Below, one piece after another: positions 19,865 to 28,808 of a stretch of DNA of 57,947 bases (position 1 is its first letter; each line of letters begins with the position of its first letter). A program made the position numbers and the translations under genes. The notes under the pieces are model-generated. The model was not told the origin of the DNA, ran no database searches, and saw only the letters and a program-made list of their open reading frames with translations. This DNA is from Phycisphaerales bacterium (lineage in GTDB: Bacteria; Planctomycetota; Phycisphaerae; Phycisphaerales; SM1A02), in the NCBI GenBank assembly GCA_009692045.1, contig SIAA01000010.1, positions 1-57,947 of the forward strand. The letters are read 5' to 3'.

Positions 19865-21859
19865 TCACCCGGTGGGCGCGCCGGCGGAGACGGAATCGGT
19901 TGCAGGTGTGCCCGCGATGTCCACCATCAGCACGCTGTCCACATCATCAGGTGCCTGCTCGGGCAGGCTGAAGGTCCAACCGTGGCAGTCATCAGTTCGT
20001 GCCACCTTTACGGCGAACGCAGTCTCCCCGAGGAGGCGTGCGCCGATCACCTCATTGCGCAGTGAGGGCAGAATCAGTTGGTGATTGGAGTCGGTCGGCC
20101 AGTCAAAGATGTGCAGATACAGGCGCGTGTTGCCCTGAGGCAGTTCCTTGCTCGTGCAACGACCAAACTCCAGTTGCCCTAATGGACTGGCACTAGTGCC
20201 ATGAATGGACTCTCCGTTAGTTTCCATCCACCTACCGATTTCCATCAGCCGATCCACGCTCGCTCTGGGAATGAGGCCATCGCCTTGGGGACCAACATTG
20301 AGCAGAAAGTTTCCGCCCTTGCTCGCAATGTCAGCAAGCCCCTGAATGAGCGCCGGTGCGTTCTTCCAGTTGGTGTCTGATGTCTTGTACCCCCAAGTGC
20401 CATTCATAGTCATGCAGGTCTCCCAGTCAATGCCTGGGATTCCACTAGCTGGCACCTCCTGCTCGGGTGTGCCGTAGTCCCCAGCCCACTCGCCGGTTGC
20501 GTCCAATCCCTGCATACCGGAGCGCCCCTTGTCAACGCGATTGTTGATGATGATGTTGGGAGCCACAGAGCGAACATGCGCCGCGAGGTCAAGCCCGAGT
20601 TCATGCGTCCATGTTCCCTCCCACTCACCATCGAACCAAGCAATGCCGATGTCGCCGTAGCCCCCGCCGAGCAGCTCGCTCAACTGCGCCTTCATGTGCC
20701 GCGAGTAACGCTCCATACTGGCATCGCCTACGGGACGCGCATCCCACTCTCGCCTGGGTAGGTAGTCGGGATGAGTCCAATCCATGATGGAGTGGTAGAA
20801 GCACAGACGCATTCCCTGCCTTGCACACGCGGCTGCCAACTCCTTGAGGATGTCGCGGGCGAACGGAGTGTGCATCACGCTCCATTGGGTTTCCTTTGTG
20901 TCCCACAAGCAGAAGCCGTCATGATGCTTGCTGGTGATCACGATGTACTGCTGACCCGCGCACTTGGCGAGTCGCACCCATTCATCCGCGTCGAAGCGCA
21001 CCGGATTGAACTTGCTAAGCAGGGTGGAATAGTCCGCGGGCTGGATTTGTCCGCTGAGCATGATCCACTCTCCCGCCCCGCCCACTTGAGAGCCTTGCCA
21101 CTCCCCCGCAGCCACCGAGTACAACCCCCAGTGAATGAACATTCCGAAGCGGGCCCCGCGGAACCATTCCATGCGCTCGTCTCGTTCCTGCTCCTTGAGA
21201 CTGGCGGCAGACTCGCCGCTCTGCGCCTGACCAAGCCGGCGCACGAAGATGTCCTTGAATCCCAAGGGGGTGCCGTGGCTCTGTAGTTCGATGGCGCCGC
21301 TGGCGAAAAGCGGCAGAGCGCGATCCCAGTAGTTCTCCAGCGGGACATCATCAACGACCAAGCGGTCATTGAGCCACACCGTGACTCTGTCGAGCCGAAC
21401 AATGATGTGAAAACGATTCCACTCGCCCACGGGAAGGTCGGCTCGCTCGAGAGGCGTTGCCGCACCGATCTTGTTGTTGAACAGGCCACCAGAACCAGAG
21501 GCGTCGTCCCAAATTTGCACTTGGGGCGCACCGCGCAGATAGATGCCGCTGTCTCCGCCTTTCTCGATGCGCCAGTCGCACCAGAGATCAACGGAACCGA
21601 AGTCCTCGGTTGTACACAGGCTTTCCCCCTTGCCGTCGAAGTGCAGGATGCCATCCTTGGCGCTCCAGTGTTGGCGCATGCTGATGTCGGCGGCGGCCTG
21701 ACGACGCGCAAGCTCCTCCGCCGGCATGGCCTGGCGCTTGATGGGGTCATCAACGATCCCCTGCCACCCCGAAAGGTCGACGCCGTTGAAGAGTGCTTTG
21801 AATCCCGCGGGTGGCGTTGTACAGATCAGAATGGTCGCCAGGGCAGTCGTCATGATCAT
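19865..21859 (-). CDS. DUF1080 domain fused to GH29 alpha-L-fucosidase
   Basis: From the ATG at 21857-21859 the protein has 664 residues; the longer frame begins at a TTG. A signal peptide comes first (MTTALATILICTTPPAG). Residues about 20-210 match DUF1080 (3-keto-disaccharide hydrolase-like, a concanavalin-type sandwich): FKALFNGVDLSGWQG, GDSGIYLRG, GEWNRFHIIV and the GAIELQSHG segment. From about residue 228 it is a GH29 alpha-L-fucosidase: WFRGARFGMFIHWGLYSV, SKHHDGFCLWDT, and the nucleophile Asp410 in IAWFDGEWEG. GGNFLLNVGPQGDG is also conserved. It would release fucose outside the cytoplasm. The genes for making GDP-fucose are 7 kb away in the same window. Confidence 0.9.
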   Translation of the reverse strand: MIMTTALATILICTTPPAGFKALFNGVDLSGWQGIVDDPIKRQAMPAEELARRQAAADISMRQHWSAKDGILHFDGKGESLCTTEDFGSVDLWCDWRIEKGGDSGIYLRGAPQVQIWDDASGSGGLFNNKIGAATPLERADLPVGEWNRFHIIVRLDRVTVWLNDRLVVDDVPLENYWDRALPLFASGAIELQSHGTPLGFKDIFVRRLGQAQSGESAASLKEQERDERMEWFRGARFGMFIHWGLYSVAAGEWQGSQVGGAGEWIMLSGQIQPADYSTLLSKFNPVRFDADEWVRLAKCAGQQYIVITSKHHDGFCLWDTKETQWSVMHTPFARDILKELAAACARQGMRLCFYHSIMDWTHPDYLPRREWDARPVGDASMERYSRHMKAQLSELLGGGYGDIGIAWFDGEWEGTWTHELGLDLAAHVRSVAPNIIINNRVDKGRSGMQGLDATGEWAGDYGTPEQEVPASGIPGIDWETCMTMNGTWGYKTSDTNWKNAPALIQGLADIASKGGNFLLNVGPQGDGLIPRASVDRLMEIGRWMETNGESIHGTSASPLGQLEFGRCTSKELPQGNTRLYLHIFDWPTDSNHQLILPSLRNEVIGARLLGETAFAVKVARTDDCHGWTFSLPEQAPDDVDSVLMVDIAGTPATDSVSAGAPTG

Positions 21860-21981
21860 GAACACCAGAGTGGGCGTAGTCGCCTCCCAAGTCAAGGGGG
21901 TACATCTCAATCTTTCAATCGCAACGGATAGTTGGGCTCAGGCGCACCAATCGCCCTACCTAGTAGCGGTACGCTGCACCT

Positions 21982-22767
21982 ATGAAGTGGGCCACCCGAT
22001 GCATCCTCATGTTCTTCATAGTGGGCGGCGCTCACGATTTACAGAGGCAGCAGACTCTGTTTTTCTCGCGCGCCTCGACAGGTCAGGAAGCCACGAAGGA
22101 GGCGTCACCACCGGCTCCCCAAGTGAATAGCGAACCGCGCAATGACGGTTGGTGGAAACAAAGGTACGAGTCAATGAACAAACAGGTGGCCGCGGGAAAT
22201 GTGGGCTTGGTGTTCATCGGGGACTCCATAACGGAGGGCTGGGATAATCAAGGCAAGGATGCTTGGGCTGCGAACTTTGCCAAGTTTGGCGCCGTGAATC
22301 TGGGGATCGGCGGCGATCAGACCCAGCATGTGCTGTGGCGACTTCAGAATGGAAATCTGAAAGACATCAGTCCTAGAGTCGCGGTGTTGATGATCGGCAC
22401 CAACAACACCGGATCCGGTGTCAGCCCCGAGGTCACTGCGGCGGGGGTACAAGCGATCCTCAACGAGATCAAGACGCGATGCCCAGACACCAGCATTCTG
22501 CTGATGGCTGTCTTTCCCAGAGGCGAGACCGCTGATGATCCTCTGCGACTGGCCAACGACAAGGTGAATGGTTTGATAAAGCCACTCGCCGATGGTGGGC
22601 GCGTTGTGTTCATCGACATCGGGCCGCTTCTGCTCATGCCCGGTGGCAAACTTGATCGCGGCATAATGCCGGACTTGCTCCATCTCTCGCCGCAGGCCTA
22701 CCAGACTTGGGCCGACGCCATCGTGCCCAAGATCAACGAGCTGATGACACCGGCCGCCAAGCCTTAG
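21982..22767 (+). CDS. SGNH/GDSL hydrolase (PAF acetylhydrolase beta/gamma-like)
   Basis: A 261-residue exported or membrane-anchored hydrolase. The N-terminal 18 residues are hydrophobic. Block I is FIGDSITEGW with the nucleophile Ser82. Block II is the Gly of NLGIGGDQ, block III is IGTNN with the oxyanion Asn, and block V is PDLLHLS with the catalytic Asp and His. The pattern matches the PAF-AH beta/gamma-like acetylesterase group that is common in planctomycetes and other glycan degraders. It is divergent from the fucosidase gene, so the two could share control and act together on acetylated, fucosylated glycans. The substrate is not known. Confidence 0.87.
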   Translation: MKWATRCILMFFIVGGAHDLQRQQTLFFSRASTGQEATKEASPPAPQVNSEPRNDGWWKQRYESMNKQVAAGNVGLVFIGDSITEGWDNQGKDAWAANFAKFGAVNLGIGGDQTQHVLWRLQNGNLKDISPRVAVLMIGTNNTGSGVSPEVTAAGVQAILNEIKTRCPDTSILLMAVFPRGETADDPLRLANDKVNGLIKPLADGGRVVFIDIGPLLLMPGGKLDRGIMPDLLHLSPQAYQTWADAIVPKINELMTPAAKP

Positions 22768-22771
22768 TCGG

Positions 22772-23833
22772 TCAGGCGCCATCGTCCAGCATGATCACCT
22801 GATCGCTGGCACAGCAGATACTTAGAGACTGACCCTCACGCGTCGAAAGGCGCGGATTGTGTTCGAGAACCTTCAGTTGCATTGATCCCACTTCGAGCAG
22901 GTGTTGAGCCGTTGCGCCCAGATACACGGTACCAGCGCACTTGGCGAAAAACGCTCCCGGCGTCGATTTGTCGCAGACGCTCCACGCTTCATTGCGGATG
23001 CTGACCACTCGCTTGGATCCTAGGACCGCACCGCGCCCGTCAGCACAGCGAAGCGCGCCCGCTGAAGTCTGCAAGACTGCGCCGATCCCCTCGACACTTG
23101 TCACAACGCCCTCAACCAGATTGGTTTCGCCCAGAAAGTCGGCGATGAATCTGGTTCGGGGTCGCTCGTACAGATCCCGCGGTGTCCCCTGCTGCACTAT
23201 GCGTCCCTGGTCCATCACCACCATTTGATCTGCCATCGAGAGGGCCTCATCCTGATCGTGGGTCACATACACGGTGGTCAAACCCACCGAGTTGCAGATG
23301 CGCTTGATCTCGCTCCGCATCTGCAAACGCAGCTTGGCGTCAAGATTGCTAAGCGGCTCATCCAGTAGCAATACCTTGGGGCGAAAGACGATGGCCCGAG
23401 CCAGGGCAACTCGTTGCTGCTGACCACCCGAGAGTTCTACCGGCTTGCGCTGGGCGTAGGCTGACATGCGCACCATCTCCAGTGCTTCCCCGACGCGCCT
23501 CCGCTTATCGTCGGCGGACACCTTGCGCACTTCCAGACCGAAGGCAACATTTTCAGCAACCGTCATATGTGGCCACAGCGCATATGACTGAAACACCATT
23601 CCGCACTCGCGTTTCTCCGCGCGCACGCTCGACACCTCGCGCTCACCAAGATGGATGGTCCCCGCAGTGGGTTCGATGAATCCGGCGATCATGCGCAGAA
23701 TTGTGGTCTTGCCACAACCTGATGACCCGAGCAGAAAGAAGAGTGACCCCGCGGGAATCGTGAGATCAACCGCATCGACAGCCTTGGTTTCACCGTAATG
23801 CTTACTGAGGTTTCCAAGGCGAATGGGGATCAC
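22772..23833 (-). CDS. ABC transporter ATP-binding protein (PotA/UgpC/FbpC-like)
   Basis: From the GTG at 23831-23833 the protein has 353 residues beginning IPIRLGNLSKHYG; the frame continues upstream but that part is not family-like. Walker A is GSSGCGKTT, the Q loop lies in MVFQSYALWPHM, the signature is LSGGQQQR, Walker B is VLLLDEPLSNLD, and the His switch is YVTHDQDEA. The C-terminal 110 residues are the TOBE-type regulatory domain of importers for sugars, polyamines or iron. No permease or binding-protein gene is adjacent, so the substrate cannot be named. It is convergent with the SGNH hydrolase gene and divergent from the DUF721 gene. Confidence 0.88.
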   Translation of the reverse strand: MIPIRLGNLSKHYGETKAVDAVDLTIPAGSLFFLLGSSGCGKTTILRMIAGFIEPTAGTIHLGEREVSSVRAEKRECGMVFQSYALWPHMTVAENVAFGLEVRKVSADDKRRRVGEALEMVRMSAYAQRKPVELSGGQQQRVALARAIVFRPKVLLLDEPLSNLDAKLRLQMRSEIKRICNSVGLTTVYVTHDQDEALSMADQMVVMDQGRIVQQGTPRDLYERPRTRFIADFLGETNLVEGVVTSVEGIGAVLQTSAGALRCADGRGAVLGSKRVVSIRNEAWSVCDKSTPGAFFAKCAGTVYLGATAQHLLEVGSMQLKVLEHNPRLSTREGQSLSICCASDQVIMLDDGA

Positions 23834-23871
23834 CCGCGCAGGATACGGGGGGTGAGCATTACCATGGAGCA

Positions 23872-24273
23872 ATGCCCCAACGGCGCAATGGTTCACAATC
23901 CGCTTCCGGCGAGGTGCGCACCGAGGCTGAGGTAAGTCGGGCAATGGCGCTAGTAGCTGCTAGAGGTACTCGCCGCGATATTGCGGCTCGTGCCAGTGTG
24001 TCTCCCGACTTTGCAGCTCTTGCTCGAGAACTGAAGGGGAAACAACGCCAGTTAGGTAACACCGTTGACTGCTGGGAAGACCTCGCGCCGGTGGGTCTCC
24101 GCAGTTGCGTCCGGGTCGAGTCCTTCGTAGGCGGAGTCCTGCATTTGATCGTGGCGGACTCATCGACCGCATTCGTGCTCGACCGCGCGCTTCGCTCTGG
24201 ACTTGAGACCGCCCTGCGCCAGGCGACTGCCGGAAAACTGTTGCGCGTGCGCACTCGCATCGGCGCGGTGTGA
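23872..24273 (+). CDS. DUF721/DciA-family protein
   Basis: A 133-residue protein. The C-terminal two thirds match the DUF721 pattern: CWEDLAPVGLRSCVRVESF, then GVLHLIVADSSTAFVLDRAL, then a final VRTRIG strand. DUF721 proteins include DciA, which helps load the DnaB helicase at replication origins in bacteria that lack DnaC or DnaI. The N-terminal 35 residues are basic and polar. Its neighbours mnmE and yidC often lie near bacterial origins. The match is by pattern memory only. Confidence 0.68.
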   Translation: MPQRRNGSQSASGEVRTEAEVSRAMALVAARGTRRDIAARASVSPDFAALARELKGKQRQLGNTVDCWEDLAPVGLRSCVRVESFVGGVLHLIVADSSTAFVLDRALRSGLETALRQATAGKLLRVRTRIGAV

Positions 24274-24295
24274 TGACCGCATCTCCAAGTCACCG

Positions 24296-24312
24296 ATCGG
24301 CTACTTGCCGAT
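24296..24312. repeat. Short inverted repeat at a convergent gene junction
   Basis: ATCGGC-TACTT-GCCGAT forms a perfect 6-bp stem with a 5-base loop. It covers the mnmE stop codon and lies about 25 bases after the DUF721 stop. There is no T run on either side, so it is not a typical intrinsic terminator; it could protect 3' ends or be chance. Confidence 0.35.
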
Positions 24313-25683
24313 GCAGAATCGGGAAAACACGAGCCCGAGAATGGCGTCGGGATCAGTCCGGCCTGCAATGAGCCCTATTGAGTCAAGCGCCTCTCGCAAT
24401 CGCAACGCCAGTAGTTCAGGTGCGCGCGAGTGCCGCTGATCGAGATCGGCTTGGGCCAGGGCAACTGCGCTCTGCAGCGCGGTTACTGCACAGCGGAGCG
24501 CTTCGGCGTGTCGAGGTGCAAGAGAGAGCCCTTCGCCGCCTCTGATCACCGGCATCAGGCAAACTCTCTCCCTGATGCAATCCCTCAGGCGTTCCAGCCC
24601 CGTCCCGGTGACTGCGCTGGTATGCAAAATGCTTGACTGCGTCTGCTCATTACCAGCGAGATCACACTTTGTCATGACGAGCATTCCGTTGGGCGGAATC
24701 TCAGCGGGCCTCTGTCCCCACCGCGACGCATCGACACACCACAGCACTAGATCAGCGGTGCTTTGGGCCTGATCTCCCACCTGCTGCGCCTTCTGCCCCA
24801 GACCGATTGCTCCCTCCTCTACCCCTGCGGTATCAACCAACAGCACCTCGATTCCCAAGTTCACCGATTCCTCCACTGCATCACGGGTCGAGCCAGGCTG
24901 ACCAGAGACAACTGTGCGGGCCCTTCCGAGCATGGCATTGAAGAGTGCACTCTTGCCGGCGTTGGGCGCGCCGCGCAGCACGACCCGAGGCAACGCTTGC
25001 TCAATCGGCATCGTGCCAGCACTGCCGAGCACTCGCTCGATTCGTGCAACTGATGCCGTTGCTGTTTCGACCACATAGGCGGGCGATGCGGGTGACGCAT
25101 CCGACTCATCTATGAAGTCAATCCCGACTTCGACTAACGCCAGCAGTGCGCCCACCTCCTCCGACTCACGAGCAGCCAGTCGAGCCAGACCGCCGTCACG
25201 AAGGGAGACCGCGGCCGCTAGCTGCCCCGCTGACTGAGCCGAGATGCTGGCAGCAATTCCCTCGGCTTCACTCAGACCGATGCGACCACTCAACCATGAA
25301 CGCGCCAAGAACTCACCCGGATCCGCCCGCCGCGCCAGCACTCCATCGCCGCCCGGCAAGGCGCGGGCTAGCTCCATCACACCCTGTAGAACCATCTCGA
25401 GCAGCGCTGGATTGCCCGGAAGCAGGAGCTCAACCGTGTCCTGCCCGCAGGCGCTGCGCTGCGCAGGAAACAAGAGCGCGATCGAAGGCACACTCATGTT
25501 TGCCAGAGACAGTCGCACTAGGCGGACTGTGGGAGAAGTGGGCATCGCCGGGCACTCTGCGCCGAAGTCCTTGCTCGCACTCACGAACGCTCGCCACGCC
25601 GCGGGGCCAGCAAAGCGCACGATCCCTCGCAGCGATACCCCTGGTGGACTGCTGACCGCGAAAATGGTGCTGAGCGTGTCCAT
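24301..25683 (-). CDS. mnmE: tRNA uridine-5-carboxymethylaminomethyl modification GTPase
   Basis: MnmE works with MnmG to modify the wobble uridine of several tRNAs. The 460-residue protein begins with the tetrahydrofolate-binding domain (STIFAVSSPPGVSLRGIVRFAG). The inserted G domain has the P-loop GAPNAGKSALFNA, the switch TVVSGQPGSTRDAVEE, the G3 motif DTAG, and MTKCD for G4. The C-terminus is FSRFCIGK, with the Cys that is the hallmark of the family. The first domain carries a Ser-Leu-Arg-rich variant of the usual GEGAI loop. It begins 11 bases after yidC, as in many origin-linked clusters. Confidence 0.95.
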   Translation of the reverse strand: MDTLSTIFAVSSPPGVSLRGIVRFAGPAAWRAFVSASKDFGAECPAMPTSPTVRLVRLSLANMSVPSIALLFPAQRSACGQDTVELLLPGNPALLEMVLQGVMELARALPGGDGVLARRADPGEFLARSWLSGRIGLSEAEGIAASISAQSAGQLAAAVSLRDGGLARLAARESEEVGALLALVEVGIDFIDESDASPASPAYVVETATASVARIERVLGSAGTMPIEQALPRVVLRGAPNAGKSALFNAMLGRARTVVSGQPGSTRDAVEESVNLGIEVLLVDTAGVEEGAIGLGQKAQQVGDQAQSTADLVLWCVDASRWGQRPAEIPPNGMLVMTKCDLAGNEQTQSSILHTSAVTGTGLERLRDCIRERVCLMPVIRGGEGLSLAPRHAEALRCAVTALQSAVALAQADLDQRHSRAPELLALRLREALDSIGLIAGRTDPDAILGLVFSRFCIGK

Positions 25684-25694
25684 GCACGCAGCTG

Positions 25695-27890
25695 CTATCT
25701 ATTCTTGAACTTCGAGGGCTTGTTGAGCTTGTCCTGGCTCTTCTGCTGGGCGCGCTCCAGTGCTGCTGCGAACGCTCGGCCCACCGCACCCTTAGGCTTG
25801 CTACCAGGAGGAGGCTTGGGAAGTTTATCCTCGCGCGCCATTCCCTCGCGGATCAACTTGCTCTCCATGATGCCGATGCAGGTTGAAGTGAGGATGTACA
25901 GCGTGAGTCCGCTGGGCGCGGCATACAGCATCAGCGGAAACATGACCACCATCATCACGCGCATCAGTTTCTGCTGCTGCTCCTGTTCGGGGGTCTGATT
26001 CGCCGCCTGGGGAGGCGCCATGTACTTCTGCTGAACCCAGAACACCACTCCCATCAGCAGCGGAATGAGGTTGATTGAGTGCAGACTGAACAGCCAGAGA
26101 TTGATGGAGTTGGGAAGGCGGATAAAGCTGTCGGCCGCGCTCAGGTCGGAGAGAAATGACCACCCGTTGATCTGCTGAAAGATGCCGAAGAAGGCCGGTT
26201 GCTGCCGCAACTCGAATGCCAGATAGAGCACGGCATACAGAGCCATCCAGATGGGCATTTGCAGGAAGGTCGGAAGCATTCCGCCCGCACAGCCCAGAGG
26301 ATTGACCCCCTTCTCTTTGTACAGGCGCATCGTCTCCGCCTGAAGTTTCTTGGCATCTGTCGAGTACCGCTTCTGCAGCGCCTCGAGTTCGGGCTTCAGC
26401 TCTGACATGCCCTTGCCAAAGCGCGCCATCTGAACCTGTGACTTCTTGGTGAGAGGGTGCAGAAGGGTGCGAACCACTATCACCAGCACGATGATGGCGA
26501 GCGCCCAGTCAAACACCACATAGTCGTGGAGGAAATCCAAGAATGCCGCGAGGCCATCGGCAAGCCATGCAAATGTGCAGCAGGCGCACATGCCACCCAG
26601 CGAGTAGCGAATGAGTCCTGTCATGCCCAATGAGGAGAGCGGCTCGGCTGCGCCCAAGACGTTGCGATCCAGTGGCCCCGCGTAGACCTCAGACAGGAAC
26701 GAATAGGTAGTTCCTGCAGCTACTGGCACCGATGCCGAGTGCAACTCGCTGAACACCACATCCACACCCGATGCATCCTTACCCATCGTGGCCTTGATGG
26801 TCTCCACCGCACTACCCAAGACTTTCGAGTCTCTCTGTGGTGGCGAATAGGGCGCGTGTATCGCCAAGGCGAAATACCTGCTGGCACTGCCGATCCATGC
26901 CAAGCGCAACTTGTCGCGCAGCCCAATCTCGGTAGGCCAAATGGTGAACTCGCTGGCGCTCACCTTCTTGATGACATCGGCACGCTCCATGGTGCCGTCG
27001 TGCCATAGAACCGTGTTGCCGCCGGCATCACGATCCTCACTCAGCAGGTAACCAGTCTGGAGTCGCCTCGCATCAATGAAAGCTCCTGCCTCCAGAGTCA
27101 GATCGCCCGGGCCATAGGAGATGAAGCGAACCTCGTGCTGCCTGTCATCTAGATTTGCTGCTGAGAGGACCTGCGCGATGTCGTAGCCCGCACCCATCTT
27201 GGTGATTTCGAAGTTGCGCTCAATTCTGAGAATGGGTGAGTCGCCCTCGGCACCAATCAGAGTGGCAAACGAGCCCGGACGCTCCGAGGACCACACGGCG
27301 CCAAAGAGACTGATCAGTACTCCGTCAACCTCCACGCTGTGCATCGCCAGCATGGGAACATCGATACCGGGATTTCCGAGTACTCCGTAGGCACGCAGGT
27401 TGAATCGCTCTCCCTCTGCTGGCAGAGGCGGGATGTTTGAGGCGCCGATGGTTGCCGCGGTGGCGTGGGTGATCGCCTCTTGCCGAGCCTGTGCCGTCTG
27501 CCAGAAATCGCTGAACTCGATACGAGTGATCCCGGCAGCATGCGCTGCAAAGTGAATGGCAAATCGTCCGTGAAGAGGATCGACGGTGCCGGCAATCGAG
27601 TCAGCTGTCGCTAGCTGGGCAGGATCAGCCGGTGAGGCTCGCAAGACAACAAGCGGTGCGTTCATCGAGGCCGCGCCTGCGACTGCTTCCGCTGACTCAT
27701 TGCCAACCGGAGCTGGCGCGGTTCCCGCTGCACTTCCAGCCGCGCTTCCTGTTGCGGCAGCCGCAACGGGCTGCTCGACTGGCACAGGTGGTCGCTTCGG
27801 GCCCTTGCCAAACACCACGGCTGCAAATACCCCAGCGGCTAGAGCTACAACTCCGAAAGTGATTATTGACTTACGAACAGCGGGGTCCAT
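25695..27890 (-). CDS. yidC: Membrane protein insertase YidC
   Basis: YidC inserts and folds inner-membrane proteins. The 731-residue protein has an N-terminal membrane helix (SIITFGVVALAAGVFAAVVFG), an Ala/Pro-rich linker, a large periplasmic beta domain (about 75-440), and the conserved C-terminal helices. The groove Arg is in IIVLVIVVRTLLHPLTKKSQ, followed by the MARFGKGMSELKPELEAL helices and MLPTFLQMPIWMALYAVL. The tail is basic. The long periplasmic domain is the Gram-negative form. It forms an operon with mnmE. Confidence 0.95.
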   Translation of the reverse strand: MDPAVRKSIITFGVVALAAGVFAAVVFGKGPKRPPVPVEQPVAAAATGSAAGSAAGTAPAPVGNESAEAVAGAASMNAPLVVLRASPADPAQLATADSIAGTVDPLHGRFAIHFAAHAAGITRIEFSDFWQTAQARQEAITHATAATIGASNIPPLPAEGERFNLRAYGVLGNPGIDVPMLAMHSVEVDGVLISLFGAVWSSERPGSFATLIGAEGDSPILRIERNFEITKMGAGYDIAQVLSAANLDDRQHEVRFISYGPGDLTLEAGAFIDARRLQTGYLLSEDRDAGGNTVLWHDGTMERADVIKKVSASEFTIWPTEIGLRDKLRLAWIGSASRYFALAIHAPYSPPQRDSKVLGSAVETIKATMGKDASGVDVVFSELHSASVPVAAGTTYSFLSEVYAGPLDRNVLGAAEPLSSLGMTGLIRYSLGGMCACCTFAWLADGLAAFLDFLHDYVVFDWALAIIVLVIVVRTLLHPLTKKSQVQMARFGKGMSELKPELEALQKRYSTDAKKLQAETMRLYKEKGVNPLGCAGGMLPTFLQMPIWMALYAVLYLAFELRQQPAFFGIFQQINGWSFLSDLSAADSFIRLPNSINLWLFSLHSINLIPLLMGVVFWVQQKYMAPPQAANQTPEQEQQQKLMRVMMVVMFPLMLYAAPSGLTLYILTSTCIGIMESKLIREGMAREDKLPKPPPGSKPKGAVGRAFAAALERAQQKSQDKLNKPSKFKNR

Positions 27891-27943
27891 ATTCCTGATT
27901 TCCTAGGGACTGAGGCGCAGCGGCGCGCCGTTGATCTCATTTG

Positions 27944-28717
27944 CTACCGCCCCTGCCGGAGACGATCTCCCAGCCAGTCATGTAGTTCGGGCGTGTTGTG
28001 AATCCGCTTCACGGTGCGTTCAATGTCGTAATCGAGCCTGAAGAACTCGACTTTGTCCGCTTGGCCATCAACCTCTGCCTCGAGAATCGCGTATGACGCG
28101 CGCGGATCTGAATCCCGCGGCTGTCCCACCGAACCTGGGTTGATGATTACCTTTTCACCAAGGCGCATGGTGTAAACATTCTCAAAGTCACTCGGGCAAT
28201 AGAAGTCGGGCTCGTCAGTGAAGATGCCGGGGACATGGGTATGCCCCACCAAGCAGTAAAGATCGATACGCTCGAATATCTGCCTCATCTTGATGACGCT
28301 GTTGACCACGTCCTCGGGAAAGAGGTATTCGTTGATGGGACGGCGCGGAGTGCCGTGTACGCACAGATATGAACCAAACGCCACGCGGACGCGCAGCCTT
28401 CCCAGGAAGTTCCAGCGCTTCTCAGCCGTCGCTCGATTGGTCTCACCATCAAGTTGGCGACGGGTCCAATAAGCCGACTGCTCTGCGGCGGCATTGAAGT
28501 TGGTCGGCTCGTACAGAACCCCGAAGTCGTGATTACCCATCAGACTCCACTCGCAGCGCGAGGCCACGAGATCGACGCACTCCACGGGATCGGGGCCGTA
28601 TCCAACGATGTCGCCGAGGCTAATAATTCTGTCAACCCTCTGCCCATCAATATGAGAGAGCACTGTTTCCAGTGCTGAGAGATTCGAGTGGACATCACTG
28701 ATGATCGCAGTTCGCAA
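27944..28717 (-). CDS. Metallophosphoesterase family protein
   Basis: A calcineurin-like phosphoesterase of 257 residues. The metal motifs are DVHSN, GDIVGYGPDP, GNHD, and GHTHVPG near the end. I choose the TTG at 28715-28717, because a GGAG ribosome binding site lies six bases upstream and the protein then begins MRTAIISDVHSNLSALE, the usual form; an upstream TTG adds 11 residues. Proteins with this pattern are often annotated as YfcE-like or ApaH-like, but the substrate cannot be inferred. It is divergent from lpd. Confidence 0.85.
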   Translation of the reverse strand: MRTAIISDVHSNLSALETVLSHIDGQRVDRIISLGDIVGYGPDPVECVDLVASRCEWSLMGNHDFGVLYEPTNFNAAAEQSAYWTRRQLDGETNRATAEKRWNFLGRLRVRVAFGSYLCVHGTPRRPINEYLFPEDVVNSVIKMRQIFERIDLYCLVGHTHVPGIFTDEPDFYCPSDFENVYTMRLGEKVIINPGSVGQPRDSDPRASYAILEAEVDGQADKVEFFRLDYDIERTVKRIHNTPELHDWLGDRLRQGR

Positions 28718-28808
28718 TCGGGGCTCCGTAAGGGTGGCAAATGCTAACAAGCGCCCCGGAGGTACCGGAGTTCCCTAGAATAGCCGCCCTTCAACAGGCA
28801 GGAGCCCT

